Shown here: piece after piece, positions 42,144 through 51,830 of the stretch
How positions within the stretch are numbered: the first letter of the stretch is position 1
How the letters are laid out: the number at the start of each line of letters is the position of its first letter
Assembly (NCBI GenBank): GCA_022457155.1
Contig: JAJGOT010000156.1
Span: 1,496,874 to 1,560,873, forward strand
DNA: 64,000 nucleotides
From: Cladopsammia gracilis
Taxonomy: Eukaryota > Cnidaria > Anthozoa > Scleractinia > Dendrophylliidae
Reading direction: 5' to 3'
Program-made: the position numbers and the translations under genes
The notes under the pieces: generated by a model
Database searches by the model: none
Seen by the model: the letters and a program-made list of their open reading frames with translations, nothing else
What the model was told of the DNA's origin: nothing

Positions 42144-42625
42144 GGGGTGAGAATTTACCGTGAAAAAAAAGTGGGGTGAGAGTTCACCATGAAAGGAAAA
42201 AAGAAATGGGGTGAGAGTTCACCATGATGAAGAAAAAAAAAGAAATGGGGTGAGAGTTCACCATGATGAAGAAAAAAAAGATATGGGGTGAGAGTTCACC
42301 ATGGAAAAAAAATATGGGGCCAGAGTTCACCATGGAAACAAAAAAAGATATGGGGTGAGAGTTCACCATGAAAAAAAAAAAAAGATGTGGGGTGGGAGTT
42401 CACCATGAAAAAAAAGATATGGGGTGAGAGTTCACCATGAAAAAAAAAGATATGGGGTGAGAGTTCATCATGGAAAAAAAGGTGGGGTGAGAGTTCATCA
42501 TGGAAAAAAAGTGGGGTGAGAGTTCACCATGGGCAAAAAAGATCGGTGAGAGCTCGCCATAAGAAGGACAGATATGAAGTAAGTTTGCAAAAAAAAGGTA
42601 ATGGGGTGAGAGTTCACCATAAAAA
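42144..42625. repeat. Minisatellite of ~28-38-bp units in the candidate gag intron
   Basis: About 14 units of GGGGTGAGAGTTCACCATGA followed by an A-rich tract and often GATAT. The A-tract length varies. Each unit carries both a donor-like GGTGAG and a CACCATG start context. On the minus strand the array gives spurious His-Pro-Ile-Ser-Phe repeat frames. Confidence 0.9.
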
Positions 42626-42841
42626 ACGGACAAATATGAGATGTGAGTTTTGAAAAAAAACGCAATAATAATAACAGGAAACTACTGTCACGAGCAGAGG
42701 TTTGCCTACATCAAAAGTGAAGAACACTAACGTTTGTGTGGTTTTGATATGTTACGGGATGATTATTTTATATTTGAAGTCATAGCGTGTTGAAACGGGG
42801 GATGTTTATATACTCAGACATGTTCCTTCTTGTTGTCTTAG

Positions 42842-43396
42842 ACTGAAGAAGAACTTTGCTGATCTCCAAAAGTCACTTGATGAGTTGACGAGGTGGCTTC
42901 TGGCTTCGAGGTGGTTGACAGTGGCTTCTGTGATAAGGAAGATGTTGGACTATGCGGCACAGCCACTCTCCGAGTTTAATAAGTATGAGGCGATTAACAT
43001 CCTAGAAATCCTCCAGAACACATCCCGGGATAATAAGGATGAAAAACGTGAGTTTTATCGCCTGGTGTACCAAACAGCGAGAGGAAAGGTGGACCTCCCA
43101 AAGGAGCATTTTCGCGCTCTGGTGCTACGCCTTCTGGGGGATAAAGACCATACCAAAGGTTATGAAGGGGTGGCGAAAGTGGAAAAAGTGATGGGCAGGG
43201 GAAGCCCGTGGTCTGGATCGTCTTACCATGGGCGTGCTGATGGCCCATACAGGGGTCGCGGCATGAGAGGTAGCGCCTCGGTCCAATGTTATTTTTGTGG
43301 AAAGTTTGGCCATGTTATGGCAAGGTGCTACGCGAGGAGGAATGCACAGCAGAGGCCCCCAGCGGCTCGAGGTCGTGCTAGGAATAATAAGTGATA
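42842..43396 (+). CDS. Gag core exon with CCHC zinc knuckle
   Basis: After acceptor TTGTTGTCTTAG (AG at 42840-42841) the frame reads LKKNFADLQKSLDELTRWLL, then a helical gag core (EAINILEILQNTSRDNKDEK, REFYRLVYQTARGKVDLPKE) and ends with an Arg/Gly-rich tail around CYFCGKFGHVMARC, a C-x2-C-x4-H-x4-C knuckle near residue 155. The stop is at 43394-43396. The knuckle and basic tail indicate RNA-binding nucleocapsid function. No lesions are seen in this exon, in contrast to the downstream pol. Confidence 0.65.
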
Positions 43397-43913
43397 AACA
43401 ATGCAGAATTAAATATAAGTAAGAATTGATTCTGTTACATGAGAATATGTTTATTCTCTTCCTTGGTTGTTATAAGTGCAATAAACATTTGGAACTTGAG
43501 AGTTAATGGAATGTGAAGCGTGGTCCTTATTTAGCAAAACTTTTACAGGCGGTAGGTAGGGGAAGTCAGTAACACATGGCGGAGGCATAACATGAATAAC
43601 AATTAGATGCTCATATTTATTTTAAACCTATTCTCCCCCCCCCCCCCCATGCCCTCCCTTTTGAATCTGCTTGTATATTTCTCTTTTTTTTCTGTTTTCC
43701 CTTATTGTACCTTTCACCTGTACTGTGGTCACAGAGAGTTGAGAGTTTTGAAAACGGGGTATTTCAAAACCCTCCCGGTCATACTGGGACCTGCTGATTC
43801 GTACGGGTTTTTTTTCGCACAAAATGCGATTCCTTTGTTTTTTATTTTTTTCCCTCTAGGCAATTTTCTGGTCATGGGAAAAAGATGACCACTTTGACAG
43901 CTTAATCAATAAC
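43397..43913. other. Non-coding stretch between gag and pol
   Basis: No supported gene. It includes a C13 homopolymer run near 43635 and a pyrimidine-rich tract ending CCCTCTAG near 43860, which could serve as a splice acceptor for pol. Confidence 0.4.
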
Positions 43914-46075
43914 GTGGGCGATCGCACCTCTGCGACACAATGGGTAGACATAAGGGGAAACCCCGTATCGGTCAGCAGTGAGTGGACAGCAAATGACCAG
44001 CTGGGGCAGAAAGTTCGCCTAGTTCAAAAGGGAGAGACCATCGGACATGTCGATAAGCTACTATTCCGGGATCCTGATAACTTTGTGGCGGGGGAGCTCC
44101 ACAAGCACGTAGCTAATTGGGCAGAAATCGCGAAATTAACCCCTTCATTTCACCAGGAGGAGGTATTGTCTTGGATTGGAAATAAGGTGTCAATATTCCC
44201 ATACTTCAGACACTTTAAGGGGACGTTTAAGGGAGAACATTACGACTCCGATCGGCCATCCCACAGATTGTTCAAGAATAATGTATCCTGCAAGCACTTT
44301 GGAGATTTTGTAAGGGAAACGCTTTTAAGTCGCCTAATATCTGGTGCAATTTCCTTTGTGGGTAAGGTTGGCCTTGTGACTCCACCTCATATTGTCTTAC
44401 CGTTGACGGTTGAGCCTTCAAAGCCGAGATTGTGCCATGATGCACGGTACCTAAACCTGTGGATGCTGGAGAAGCCTTTCTCATTGAATAAAGTAACGGA
44501 CTTGCCCCGGTATGTTTTCAAGGACTCTTATAACACCGTCTTAGACGATAAATCAGGATACGACCACCTCTTGCTGACTGAGGAGTCGCACATATTTCGG
44601 GATCCAGTGGGGTGGTTGGTTGTTTACTTATAATTCGTTACCATTCGGCTGGAAAATTTCACCTTATGTATATCATTCGACGGGCCTTATGGCGTCTAAT
44701 TTTCTGCGCTCCTTGGGAATTCCTTGCCTCCTATATATCGATGATAGGCATAATGGCCAACTCCAAGTGTCGCTGGACAAGGAGGAATATGGCATGTTAT
44801 ATTCTGAGGATGAGCGTAATTTCGCGGCAGCTAAATCAGCAGTGTTCCTCGTGGCCTGACAAAGTCAATCTTAACTCCTCAAAAGATGGTTCCTTATCTC
44901 GGCTTCCTGGCTGATTCCAGTATGGAGGTTTTCCACCTGATCCCGGGGAAGAAGCACAAGTTTCTAGAGCTCATCTGAGAAACACTGGGGTTTCGTTATG
45001 TATTGATCAAGACGCTCCAGCGTTTGGTCGGCAAATGCGTCTCCTTTTCCCTAGCAGTTCCAGCAGCTCGTTTGTTCACTATAGAAATGTCGGCGGCAAT
45101 TTCAAAGGGTATGCGCACATTGAAACCAATTGCAATCCAGGGTGCACTGCGCGAGGAGATTGCTCATTGGCTTTTTCTAGAGGGGTGGGATGATCCCCTA
45201 CTCTGGCGTGAAGAAAGACACCTTCAGATCGACGTGGCAACAGATGCCTCCCAAACTGGATGGGGAGGCGTCATCTCCACACCTATAAAGCAGGAAACAT
45301 CTGATTATTGGTCGAAGGATGAAAGGATGCTGGATATTGCGACAAGGGAGGCCATCGCTGTGGATAAGGTCTTGCGGGCTTTTAAATATCTTGTCAAAGA
45401 TTGTCGCGTTGATGTAATGATTGACAACCAGGCGGTCATGCATGCGTGGAACAATCAAGGAGGCAAAGGCCATGACTTGAACAAGGCTATCAAGGCGTTG
45501 TTCTTTAACACTATGAACTTGAATATCCTACTGCGCATGTTGTACGTTCCATCTCGAGGAAACCCGGTGGACGCCCCTTCTCGCAGGCTATCACCTTTAG
45601 ATTATACACTCACACCGGAGATCTGGAGAGAAGTACAACAACGGTTTGGTGGCATAGATGGCCACTCGTGTGATTTGATGGCTCTCGACTCAAACGCAAT
45701 GACTGACAGGTTGGGGCATCCTCTTCCCCATTTTACGCCGTACCCCTCGCCTGGTTCAATAGGGGTGAATTTGTTTGTGCAAGATTTGACAAAGTTTTCT
45801 CAATGATGCAGCGTCCGTATGTTTTCGCACCAAGTGTTCTAGTCGGCCCAGTCTTGCGCTTTCTCCAGTCTTATAGACAATCGTGCACGCTTGTGGTCTT
45901 GGATACATATCCAAGAAAGTACTGGTGGCCGCTTTTACAACGTATCTCCAAGAACACGCAAAAGATGGCAGGTGTTGGTGATTCGCATGCCTTGTTGTTT
46001 CCCTCAAAGGAAGGTTGGAGCGTTGAAAGCAAGATTCCAGGGGACTTGTGGGCCTTCCAGATAACTTTCCAGTAG
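43914..46075 (+). pseudogene. Reverse transcriptase/RNase H of the Ngaro/DIRS-type element
   Basis: RT: VEPSKPRLCHDARYLNLWML, VFKDSYNTVLDDKSGYDHLL, then a frameshift near 44610 to LPFGWKISPYVYHSTGLMAS and LLYIDDRHNGQ (Y-x-D-D box near 44740). A second shift near 44857 leads to an in-frame TGA at 44976. RNase H from 45003: VATDASQTGWGGVIS, ATREAIAVDKVL, VMIDNQAVMHAWNNQGG and NPVDAPSRRLS, so all four acidic positions (D, E, D, D) are present. A third shift near 45800 gives the tail VLDTYPRKYWWPLLQ to TAG at 46073-46075. Function: cDNA synthesis for recombinase-mediated insertion. Confidence 0.8.
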
Positions 46076-46308
46076 AACTCTTAACTGTTTATAACGGTGA
46101 CAACATTTCAGAAATTACTCATCAATATTAAATTGGAGTTGGATAACCCCCCTAAAATGTAGACCCCCTTGATCAGAATCAGAAATTGTTTGTTTTTTTC
46201 TTGTATTATCCCAATGTTACGGTCCTTCGAAATATAAAGTACAACATCTAAGGGAAATAAAAGAATGTTGCAGTAGATTATAAGTATTTCGTCCTTTTTT
46301 CTACTTAG

Positions 46309-47085
46309 GATCTTCCCGTTGTTGCTAAGTTGTTTACGCCCTCCGTCAGATGTCCAGTATGCTCTCATGCAAATGACCAGGATTTTAGATTCTGTCAAAG
46401 GTGTGGCTATAATCGGAAAGTCTTAACAAAAGTAAATGTCAACAAGATTGACGTCGATCTGGAGAACATTGATCTGCATTTACGGCAACTAATGGACTTT
46501 GATCGCGCTACTAGCTATGCTAAACAGAAAGACTCTTTAAAAATTGAGTTTGAAACATTTCTTGCCTCACTCCCTGGTCATGTCACATTAGCCACTGTGA
46601 CTCCGCGTGATATTCGCCGATTCCTTGTTTTTAAAGACAAAGATGGGAAAACTCAGATTCACCGTAATGGCTGTGAGCATATAGGCCAAAAGGGACCTGC
46701 CTGTGATATGCCTGGGATATGCCTGTGGATGCCCAATACGTTTATCTTACAAAACGGCTGACTCTTATATCGGTAAGTTACGGGCTATTCTTCATTCTGT
46801 TGGCCGAGATGGCGAGTGGGACAAGCGTTTGGGCCTAAGCAACCCGGCGACTGACAAATCGGTGAAAGATTTCCTGAGGCTGGTAACCGCAGAACAATTG
46901 CAAGCGCGGATAACACCAAAACAGGCTTCTCTCTTCTTTGTTGATAACGGCGAGACTCTCCATGGTTTTCGCGCTGGTTGTGCGATCACCTTAGCTCTTA
47001 CTGGTGCGGATCTAGCTGAGATTATGGACCACGTTGGGTGGACAAGGAGACACACAGCCCTATACTACATGCAGTTAGCGAAGGG
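46309..47085 (+). pseudogene. Tyrosine recombinase with zinc ribbon, internally deleted
   Basis: After an acceptor-like TTTTTTCTACTTAG (ending 46308) the frame reads a zinc ribbon (CPVCSHANDQDFRFCQRCGY) and a SAM-like core-binding domain (KQKDSLKIEFETFLASLPGH, PRDIRRFLVFKDKDGKTQIH). It breaks near 46700 and resumes as LSYKTADSYIGKLRAILHSV and FLRLVTAEQLQARITPKQAS. Then SLFFVD joins directly to NGETLHGFRAGCAITLALTG and MDHVGWTRRHTALYYMQLAK. The second arginine (H-G-F-R) and the tyrosine (ALYY) are present. The first arginine and the middle of the catalytic domain are gone without loss of frame. The C-terminus runs into a G-rich minisatellite. Confidence 0.75.
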
Positions 47086-47225
47086 GGCGAGGGGAGGGCG
47101 AGGTGGGAGGGCGAGGGGAGGGCGAGGTGGGAGGGCGAGGTGGGATGGGGAGGGCGAGGTGGGAGGGGGAGGGCGAGGTGGGAGGGGGAGGGCGAGGTGG
47201 GAGGGGGAAGGCGATGGGGGGTGGG
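47086..47225. repeat. G-rich minisatellite (GGGAGGGCGAGGT)
   Basis: Repeated GGGAGGGCGAGGTGGGAGGG units with strong G/C strand asymmetry. They follow directly after the recombinase tyrosine motif and replace its tail. Multiple G-runs could form quadruplexes on the plus strand. Confidence 0.9.
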
Positions 47226-47902
47226 AACGGGGCGAACCCGAGCCCGAGAGCTTGCTTGCAAGCTACAACAGGCTCCATAATGTTTCTGTATCAATAATTG
47301 CACGTGCAAAGCGCTGTCTGGTAAAATACACTATTTTGCAACGCACTGTTCTTTCTGCATGAAGTGTTGGCAATTGCCCGTGGATTAAACATAGCAAAAT
47401 TAGCATTTTAGGTGGTAAGCTAGGTATTGCAGACTGTCATATCTGACACAAAATTTTTACATAGGCTTTCAAAGGGAAGATATGAGGCTTCAAATTCTAA
47501 CATGGATAATTTTACACCTTTAAAAATCACGTTTTACAGTATTACCGTAAAGCGCAATTTAATGAATAAGAAATAGTACTGGTGAACTTCCACTATTCCC
47601 GGGCAATATATCTTTCAAGTTTTAGCGAAATCGGCCTCTAAAGGCCCAAGATATAAACCTTTTAAAAGTGATGCCCCTGCCAAAATTTTGTCTTATGAAT
47701 TTATTCACGGCAGGTCTCCCCCGCGACCTTAAAAGAAAGGACATTCTCTACTGCATAAGTAGAGAAGAAGCTACTGATTAAGTTGCCCCTCGGATAAAGT
47801 ATTTCCATATTTTAAAGTATCTTTCTAAAACAGAAAGGAAATCACTACCGTAAAAGAAGTTTGGTTACCCGGTCTCAATTTGCATAGATTTTGACAATTT
47901 TA
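47226..47902. other. Non-coding stretch
   Basis: No supported gene or clear repeat. Confidence 0.4.
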
Positions 47903-48294
47903 GGGCCTATTCACATAGAGGTGGGGGACCGCAGGTAGGTGAGGTACCCCGTCTACCCGTAGTCATAAACAGCTAGCCTTCACATGCAATATTGAGCACC
48001 GGGGCGCTAGGGTGAGGTTTTTAAATGCTATCGCGTGGTTGCTAAGCACGAACACAATAAAACACTTACATTTACTTCAATAATCACATACTACAATTAG
48101 TCCAAACAAAGCGAAGGATGACCAAAATTCACAAAAAATTTCAACAGGTTACACCGACAAAGTCAACACTTCAATAAAACTGTTTTCCTTGACGTTTGGA
48201 AGATGGGTTCGGCGGAAGAGCTCGCCAGGCCTGTAGCGGCTGGTAGCCATTTTGTTTTGGGTCAGGGGTCCACCACCTCCATGTGAACAGGCCC
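47903..48294. mobile_element. 392-bp MITE with TTA target duplication
   Basis: The left end GGGCCTATTCACATAGAGGT is matched inversely by ACCTCCATGTGAACAGGCCC at the right end (2 mismatches), with TTA at 47900-47902 and 48295-48297. GGG-ended TIRs and a TTA duplication again fit PIF/Harbinger-type non-autonomous elements, as at 11250-11424, but the two differ in sequence. Confidence 0.8.
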
Positions 48295-48589
48295 TTATTC
48301 CCTCGTTTTCTCCGTAAGTGTTTCATCAGGTATCCAAAGGGCCACACGCAAATAAAAAAGAGAACTGATACAAATTAAGAAAAGCAAAACGCAAACAAAA
48401 CAGCAGATTGGAAGCGAGGTTAACATGAAAACGAGGTAAGAGTAGAAAACGAGGCTGGACTGAAATCAGCATCGTTCCCAGGGTCTTCTCGGCGTTGCTT
48501 TTCAAGACAATTTGACATAGGAGTTGGGTTGCACACATCCAGTAACACACAGAGGTACATTGGCTTTGCATTGGTCCTGCTATTTCTGG

Positions 48590-49120
48590 TATTATTGAAC
48601 AGTGGGATGCTATATGTCAGTTCATCAAAGATCTGGGAAAGAATGAGAAAACAGCACCAGCAAACGGGTGGCAGCAAAAGCTTACAGGAAGAGAAAATGA
48701 TGCAGAAGTTCTGCTTGAATTTTTGGAGAGCAATTTTACTCTGTTTGAAGAATTTCTAACTTTTTTTCAGAAGAGTACTTCAACCATACAATTGCTTTGT
48801 GACAGCATGTGTCTAACCCTTCCCAAAGCAATGCGAAGGTTCCTGAAGCCCCCTGCACTGGAAGGCAAATATGGTGCTACCCTAGGAACTGTTTCCTGTG
48901 AGGGTGACAAGTTACAGCTTACTGACAACGAACTTGTCATTGGTGATCAAACAAGCAAGGCCTTAGCATGTTTGAATCCTGCAAAACAGAGGCGGCTATT
49001 CTTGGTATTCGAGCATTTTATGTAGCCACAGTATCCAACCTTCAGTTGAGGTTAACCCTAGACAATAGGGAGCTTAAGATCCAGGACGCGACGGTTCTGA
49101 GACGCGGCCAGAAGTAATTT
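48590..49120 (+). pseudogene. Repeat ORF fragment of unknown family
   Basis: One frame reads KDLGKNEKTAPANGWQQKL, NFTLFEEFLTFFQKSTSTIQ, CLTLPKAMRRFLKPPALEGK and NELVIGDQTSKALACLNPAK. A frameshift near 48985 continues as AAILGIRAFYVATVSNLQLR and LKIQDATVLRRGQK. The pattern (R-F-L-K-P, E-L-V-I-G, F-Y-x-A-x-V-x-x-L-Q) resembles C-terminal parts of multi-copy cnidarian ORFs I cannot name with confidence. No start codon or catalytic motif. Confidence 0.4.
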
Positions 49121-49984
49121 TCTTCACAGAAAAGCAGCAGTCCGCGGTATGTACTTGGTGTATCCCTTATTATTTTGTATTTAAACATTTAGTTTTTATT
49201 TCAGTAGAAAAAGAAGATAAAAACAGCAGAATGGGGGAATCGAACCCGGGCCATATGATCTGCTCCATGCACACTATCCACTACACAACCGAGGACTAGC
49301 TGCCGGAAACTGTAATTTTTAAGGGATATATGATAATATGCTGCTAGCCCAGACCATATATAAGAACTAACCCTATCAATACACTGGAAATACTGGAATC
49401 AGTGCTTAAACCTAAATACTAAAATCAGTGCTTCAACCCTAGATACTGTAATCCGACCCTAAATTACACTGCAATATATCTAAATACTTTACAATAAGGG
49501 ATACATGAAGGACCATACATTATGATCAGGGATACCAAGTACATAGGCAGTCCGCTTGCTTCGGAGTGCTGGCTTGCAGCGTTGCCGTCGCAAAGAGAAC
49601 GCGAGTCAGAAGGATTTGGGGTTGTGTAGAATACGTGAGTATTAAATGTTCTTGTTTTGAAGAAAACGGTTTATTAAGTGCCAACTCTAAACATAAATCG
49701 AAACCTTGATTAATATTGAAACTTTTTGGCGAAATATACGCCGCAAAAATGGCAAAGCTCTGACTTTTTTAAACTTTATTTACAGGTTACCTCAGGTTAG
49801 CGAAGAATGTCTTTGACAAAATCTTCGAAGTAAGTTGTGCCTCCAAGCTTCCTCTTTTTCCCCTGTTTTTTACTCTTGTATTTAGGAAGTTTTAGCGTTA
49901 ACTTGCTAAGAAGATACAAGAAATGATGTTTCGTGGAATTACGCACGGCAGACGTCTGTACTTGTTTCTAACGGATATCCCTCC
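49121..49984. other. Mostly non-coding, with one tRNA-like block
   Basis: No supported protein gene. It contains the tRNA-like sequence listed separately and several AACCCTA/AATACT-like short repeats near 49380-49480. Confidence 0.4.
49228..49302 (-). tRNA. tRNA-like sequence (degenerate or SINE-derived)
   Basis: On the minus strand the block begins TCCTCGGTTGTGTAGTGGAT (A-box-like) and ends with GGTTCGATTCC (B-box consensus) at the right spacing for a tRNA. Acceptor and anticodon stems do not pair well, so it is probably a tRNA pseudogene or the head of a tRNA-derived SINE. Confidence 0.3.
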
Positions 49985-50690
49985 TCTTTTGTGCAGAAGA
50001 TCATAAAGAAAAGAACAACCCCAAGAAGAGAGCCCGTGGCAGAGTTTAAATCCACCGCCATTTTACCTTATATCAAGGGAGTATCGGAGCCTCTCCGCCG
50101 CTGTCTAGAACAACAAGGCATTCACACCATCTTCAAGTCCGACTGGGTACGGGCGAGTCGCATATCCCTGTCGTGCTCTTTGATCCTCTCCTGCATAGAT
50201 CTCCCTGTTTCCCCGATGTAGACTTTGCCGCACTCGAGGGGATCCTGTAGACCACGCCATCTTGTTTAGCCGGATCGACGGTGTCCTTTGGTCGCTCCAA
50301 GTGTAACCGAAGTGTCGTATCGGACTTGAAGACAGTGCGAATGCCTTGTTCTAGACAGCGGGGGAGGCTGATACTCCCTGGATATAAGGTAAAGCAGCGG
50401 TGGATTTAAACTCTGCCATGGGCTCTCTTCTTGAGGCTGTTCTTTTCTTTGTGATCTGCACAAAAGAGAAGGGATATCCATTAGAAACAAGTACAGACGT
50501 CCGCCGGACAGAGACAATTAAAGCAGCAGTGGATTTAAACTCTGCCACGGGCTCTCTTCTTAGGGCTGTTCTTTTCTTTGTGATCTGCACAAAAGAGAAG
50601 TGATATCCATTAGAAACAAGTACAGACGTCCGCCGTTTGTGAACACGCCCACGAGACCGGCCACTATTCAATTTGGAACGAGGTTAAGTG
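49985..50690. pseudogene. GIY-YIG endonuclease fragment (Penelope-like), with inverted duplication
   Basis: The plus strand at 49985-50149 reads REPVAEFKSTAILPYIKGVS and LRRCLEQQGIHTIFKSD. The minus strand at 50640-50150 reads two tandem copies of NGYPFSFVQITKKRTASRRE-type sequence, LPYIQGVS, then TVFKSDTTLRLHLERPKDTV and GKVYIGETGRSMQERIKEHD, a GIY-YIG nuclease core. The plus strand again at 50637-50690 reads HETGHYSIWNEVK, the C-terminal part of the same domain. So a ~490-bp piece is inverted inside a fragment of one gene. Penelope-like elements combine RT with a C-terminal GIY-YIG nuclease. The RT catalytic core is absent here. Confidence 0.55.
50392..50640. repeat. 129-bp tandem duplication
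   Basis: AAGCAGCGGTGGATTTAAAC (50392) recurs at 50521 as AAGCAGCAGTGGATTTAAAC, and both copies continue to TACAGACGTCCGCCG. It lies inside the inverted part of the GIY-YIG fragment. Confidence 0.85.
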
Positions 50691-50888
50691 ATATAAATGG
50701 TGCCGCGTAATCAGTCGACCTCATCGCCTGACGAAGACTAGCAGTAAGCATTTGACTACATCGTGAGACAAACGATAATACACTTTATAATTATTGACTA
50801 TGGTGTTGTTTCAAAGGAGGCACTACGCGCCGAAACCAAAGGAGCCATTGTTTGCGGATCATTTCCATAAAAGTGGTCTCTGTCCGGT

Positions 50889-51413
50889 CAGTCAGCTGTA
50901 GAGCCTGTGCTGGAGTTCAGTACACATGGACGACGGTCAACACTGGTGTTCTACAGGGGGAAGATCCAGCAGCAATGGTTTGAGTGGCTAGGCGATCCTC
51001 TCCGCACGATGTCCATTCAAATGGACTTTGCTCGGTTTCTTTATCGTCTCAACACCACCAGCACGTTTAGAAGCGGCCCTCTGCTTCAAAATGATCAGCA
51101 GCCCCTACCAAGGTGGAGTGCGTTTAATGCCAGAATATCCCCTGAGTCTCCACCAGTCACGTCTGTTGGGTACTGTCCCATGATAAACGCTTCATTTACG
51201 GAGTACAGCACCATATATACGTTAATGAAGAATGCCCAGAAGATGATGGTCAGCCTACAGCTGAAACACGGCGTCATTATCTTCTTAGCCATCTATTCTA
51301 AGGCCAAGGAAATACAAAGGAGAGTCCGTGAAGAATTCAAGGATACCATTTTGCGTTTGGCTAGGCCTAACCGTCACATAACGCAAGGCCAGGAAAAACT
51401 TCAGCGTTTCTGA
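50889..51413 (+). pseudogene. Repeat-associated ORF fragment of unknown family
   Basis: An open stretch without its own ATG reads LEFSTHGRRSTLVFYRGKIQ, QMDFARFLYRLNTTSTFRSG, WSAFNARISPESPPVTSVGY and NAQKMMVSLQLKHGVIIFLA and ends at a stop at 51411-51413. It looks like an internal exon of a multi-copy invertebrate ORF. The fold and function are unknown. The last 30 residues may be frameshifted sequence. Confidence 0.4.
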
Positions 51414-51639
51414 AATTTCAAAAAGTTGAGGAAAATTAACCGTGCTGCAAAGCAAATTTACTAACAATGTTACAAACACACACACACACACAAAAACTAA
51501 AACATCGGACCAAATTACTGCTGCAGTAAATGCAGTTTGTGTGGAAGCTGGACAAGAGATGAAGTAGTTATGGGGGGCACTTTGGGCTCCCCAACGATTT
51601 TTATGTTACCTGATCTATTAAAACCATTAAATCTTTATG

Positions 51640-51800
51640 TTAGCTTTTTCAGCGGTTCCAAACCGCTTGGGCATCCGCAGTTTTTGTCAGTTCTATCTTT
51701 ATGTCAACTTTTCAGCGGTTCCAAACCGCGTGGGCATCCGCAGTTTCCTCTTGTCAAACCCTCCGGGCATCTACAGTTTGTCAGTTCTATCTCTTCTATC
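51640..51800. repeat. Two-copy ~65-bp tandem repeat
   Basis: CAGCGGTTCCAAACCGC followed by TGGGCATCCGCAGTTT occurs near 51650 and 51714. A third partial GGGCATCTACAGTTT lies near 51765. Each unit holds the palindrome GCGGTTCCAAACCGC. Confidence 0.75.
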
Positions 51801-51830
51801 TTCTGCCCAACTTTGTGGGGTTAAAGATCG

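Larger units (their letters stand above)
41304..47085 (+). mobile_element. Tyrosine-recombinase retroelement (Ngaro/DIRS group)
   Basis: Plus-strand gene set: Gln/Ala-rich first exon, short second exon, gag exon with CCHC knuckle, RT, RNase H, C-terminal pol domain, then a zinc-ribbon tyrosine recombinase. Candidate introns lie between the gag exons and before the recombinase exon. The pol part has three frameshifts and one nonsense codon. The recombinase lacks its middle. I did not find the split direct repeats that should mark the ends. The 3' side runs into a G-rich minisatellite. Confidence 0.75.

Noticed and set aside
42144..42633. Minus-strand frames with repeated His-Pro-Ile-Ser and Phe runs
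   Set aside because: They are produced by the minisatellite with A-tracts; unit length is not a multiple of three throughout and no domain is present.
46108..46398. Minus-strand 96-residue frame
   Set aside because: Lies over the candidate intron and the zinc-ribbon exon of the recombinase; composition is AT-driven.
47022..47309. Overlapping plus and minus frames rich in Gly/Arg/Glu or Pro/Ser
   Set aside because: They are translations of the G-rich minisatellite in several frames.
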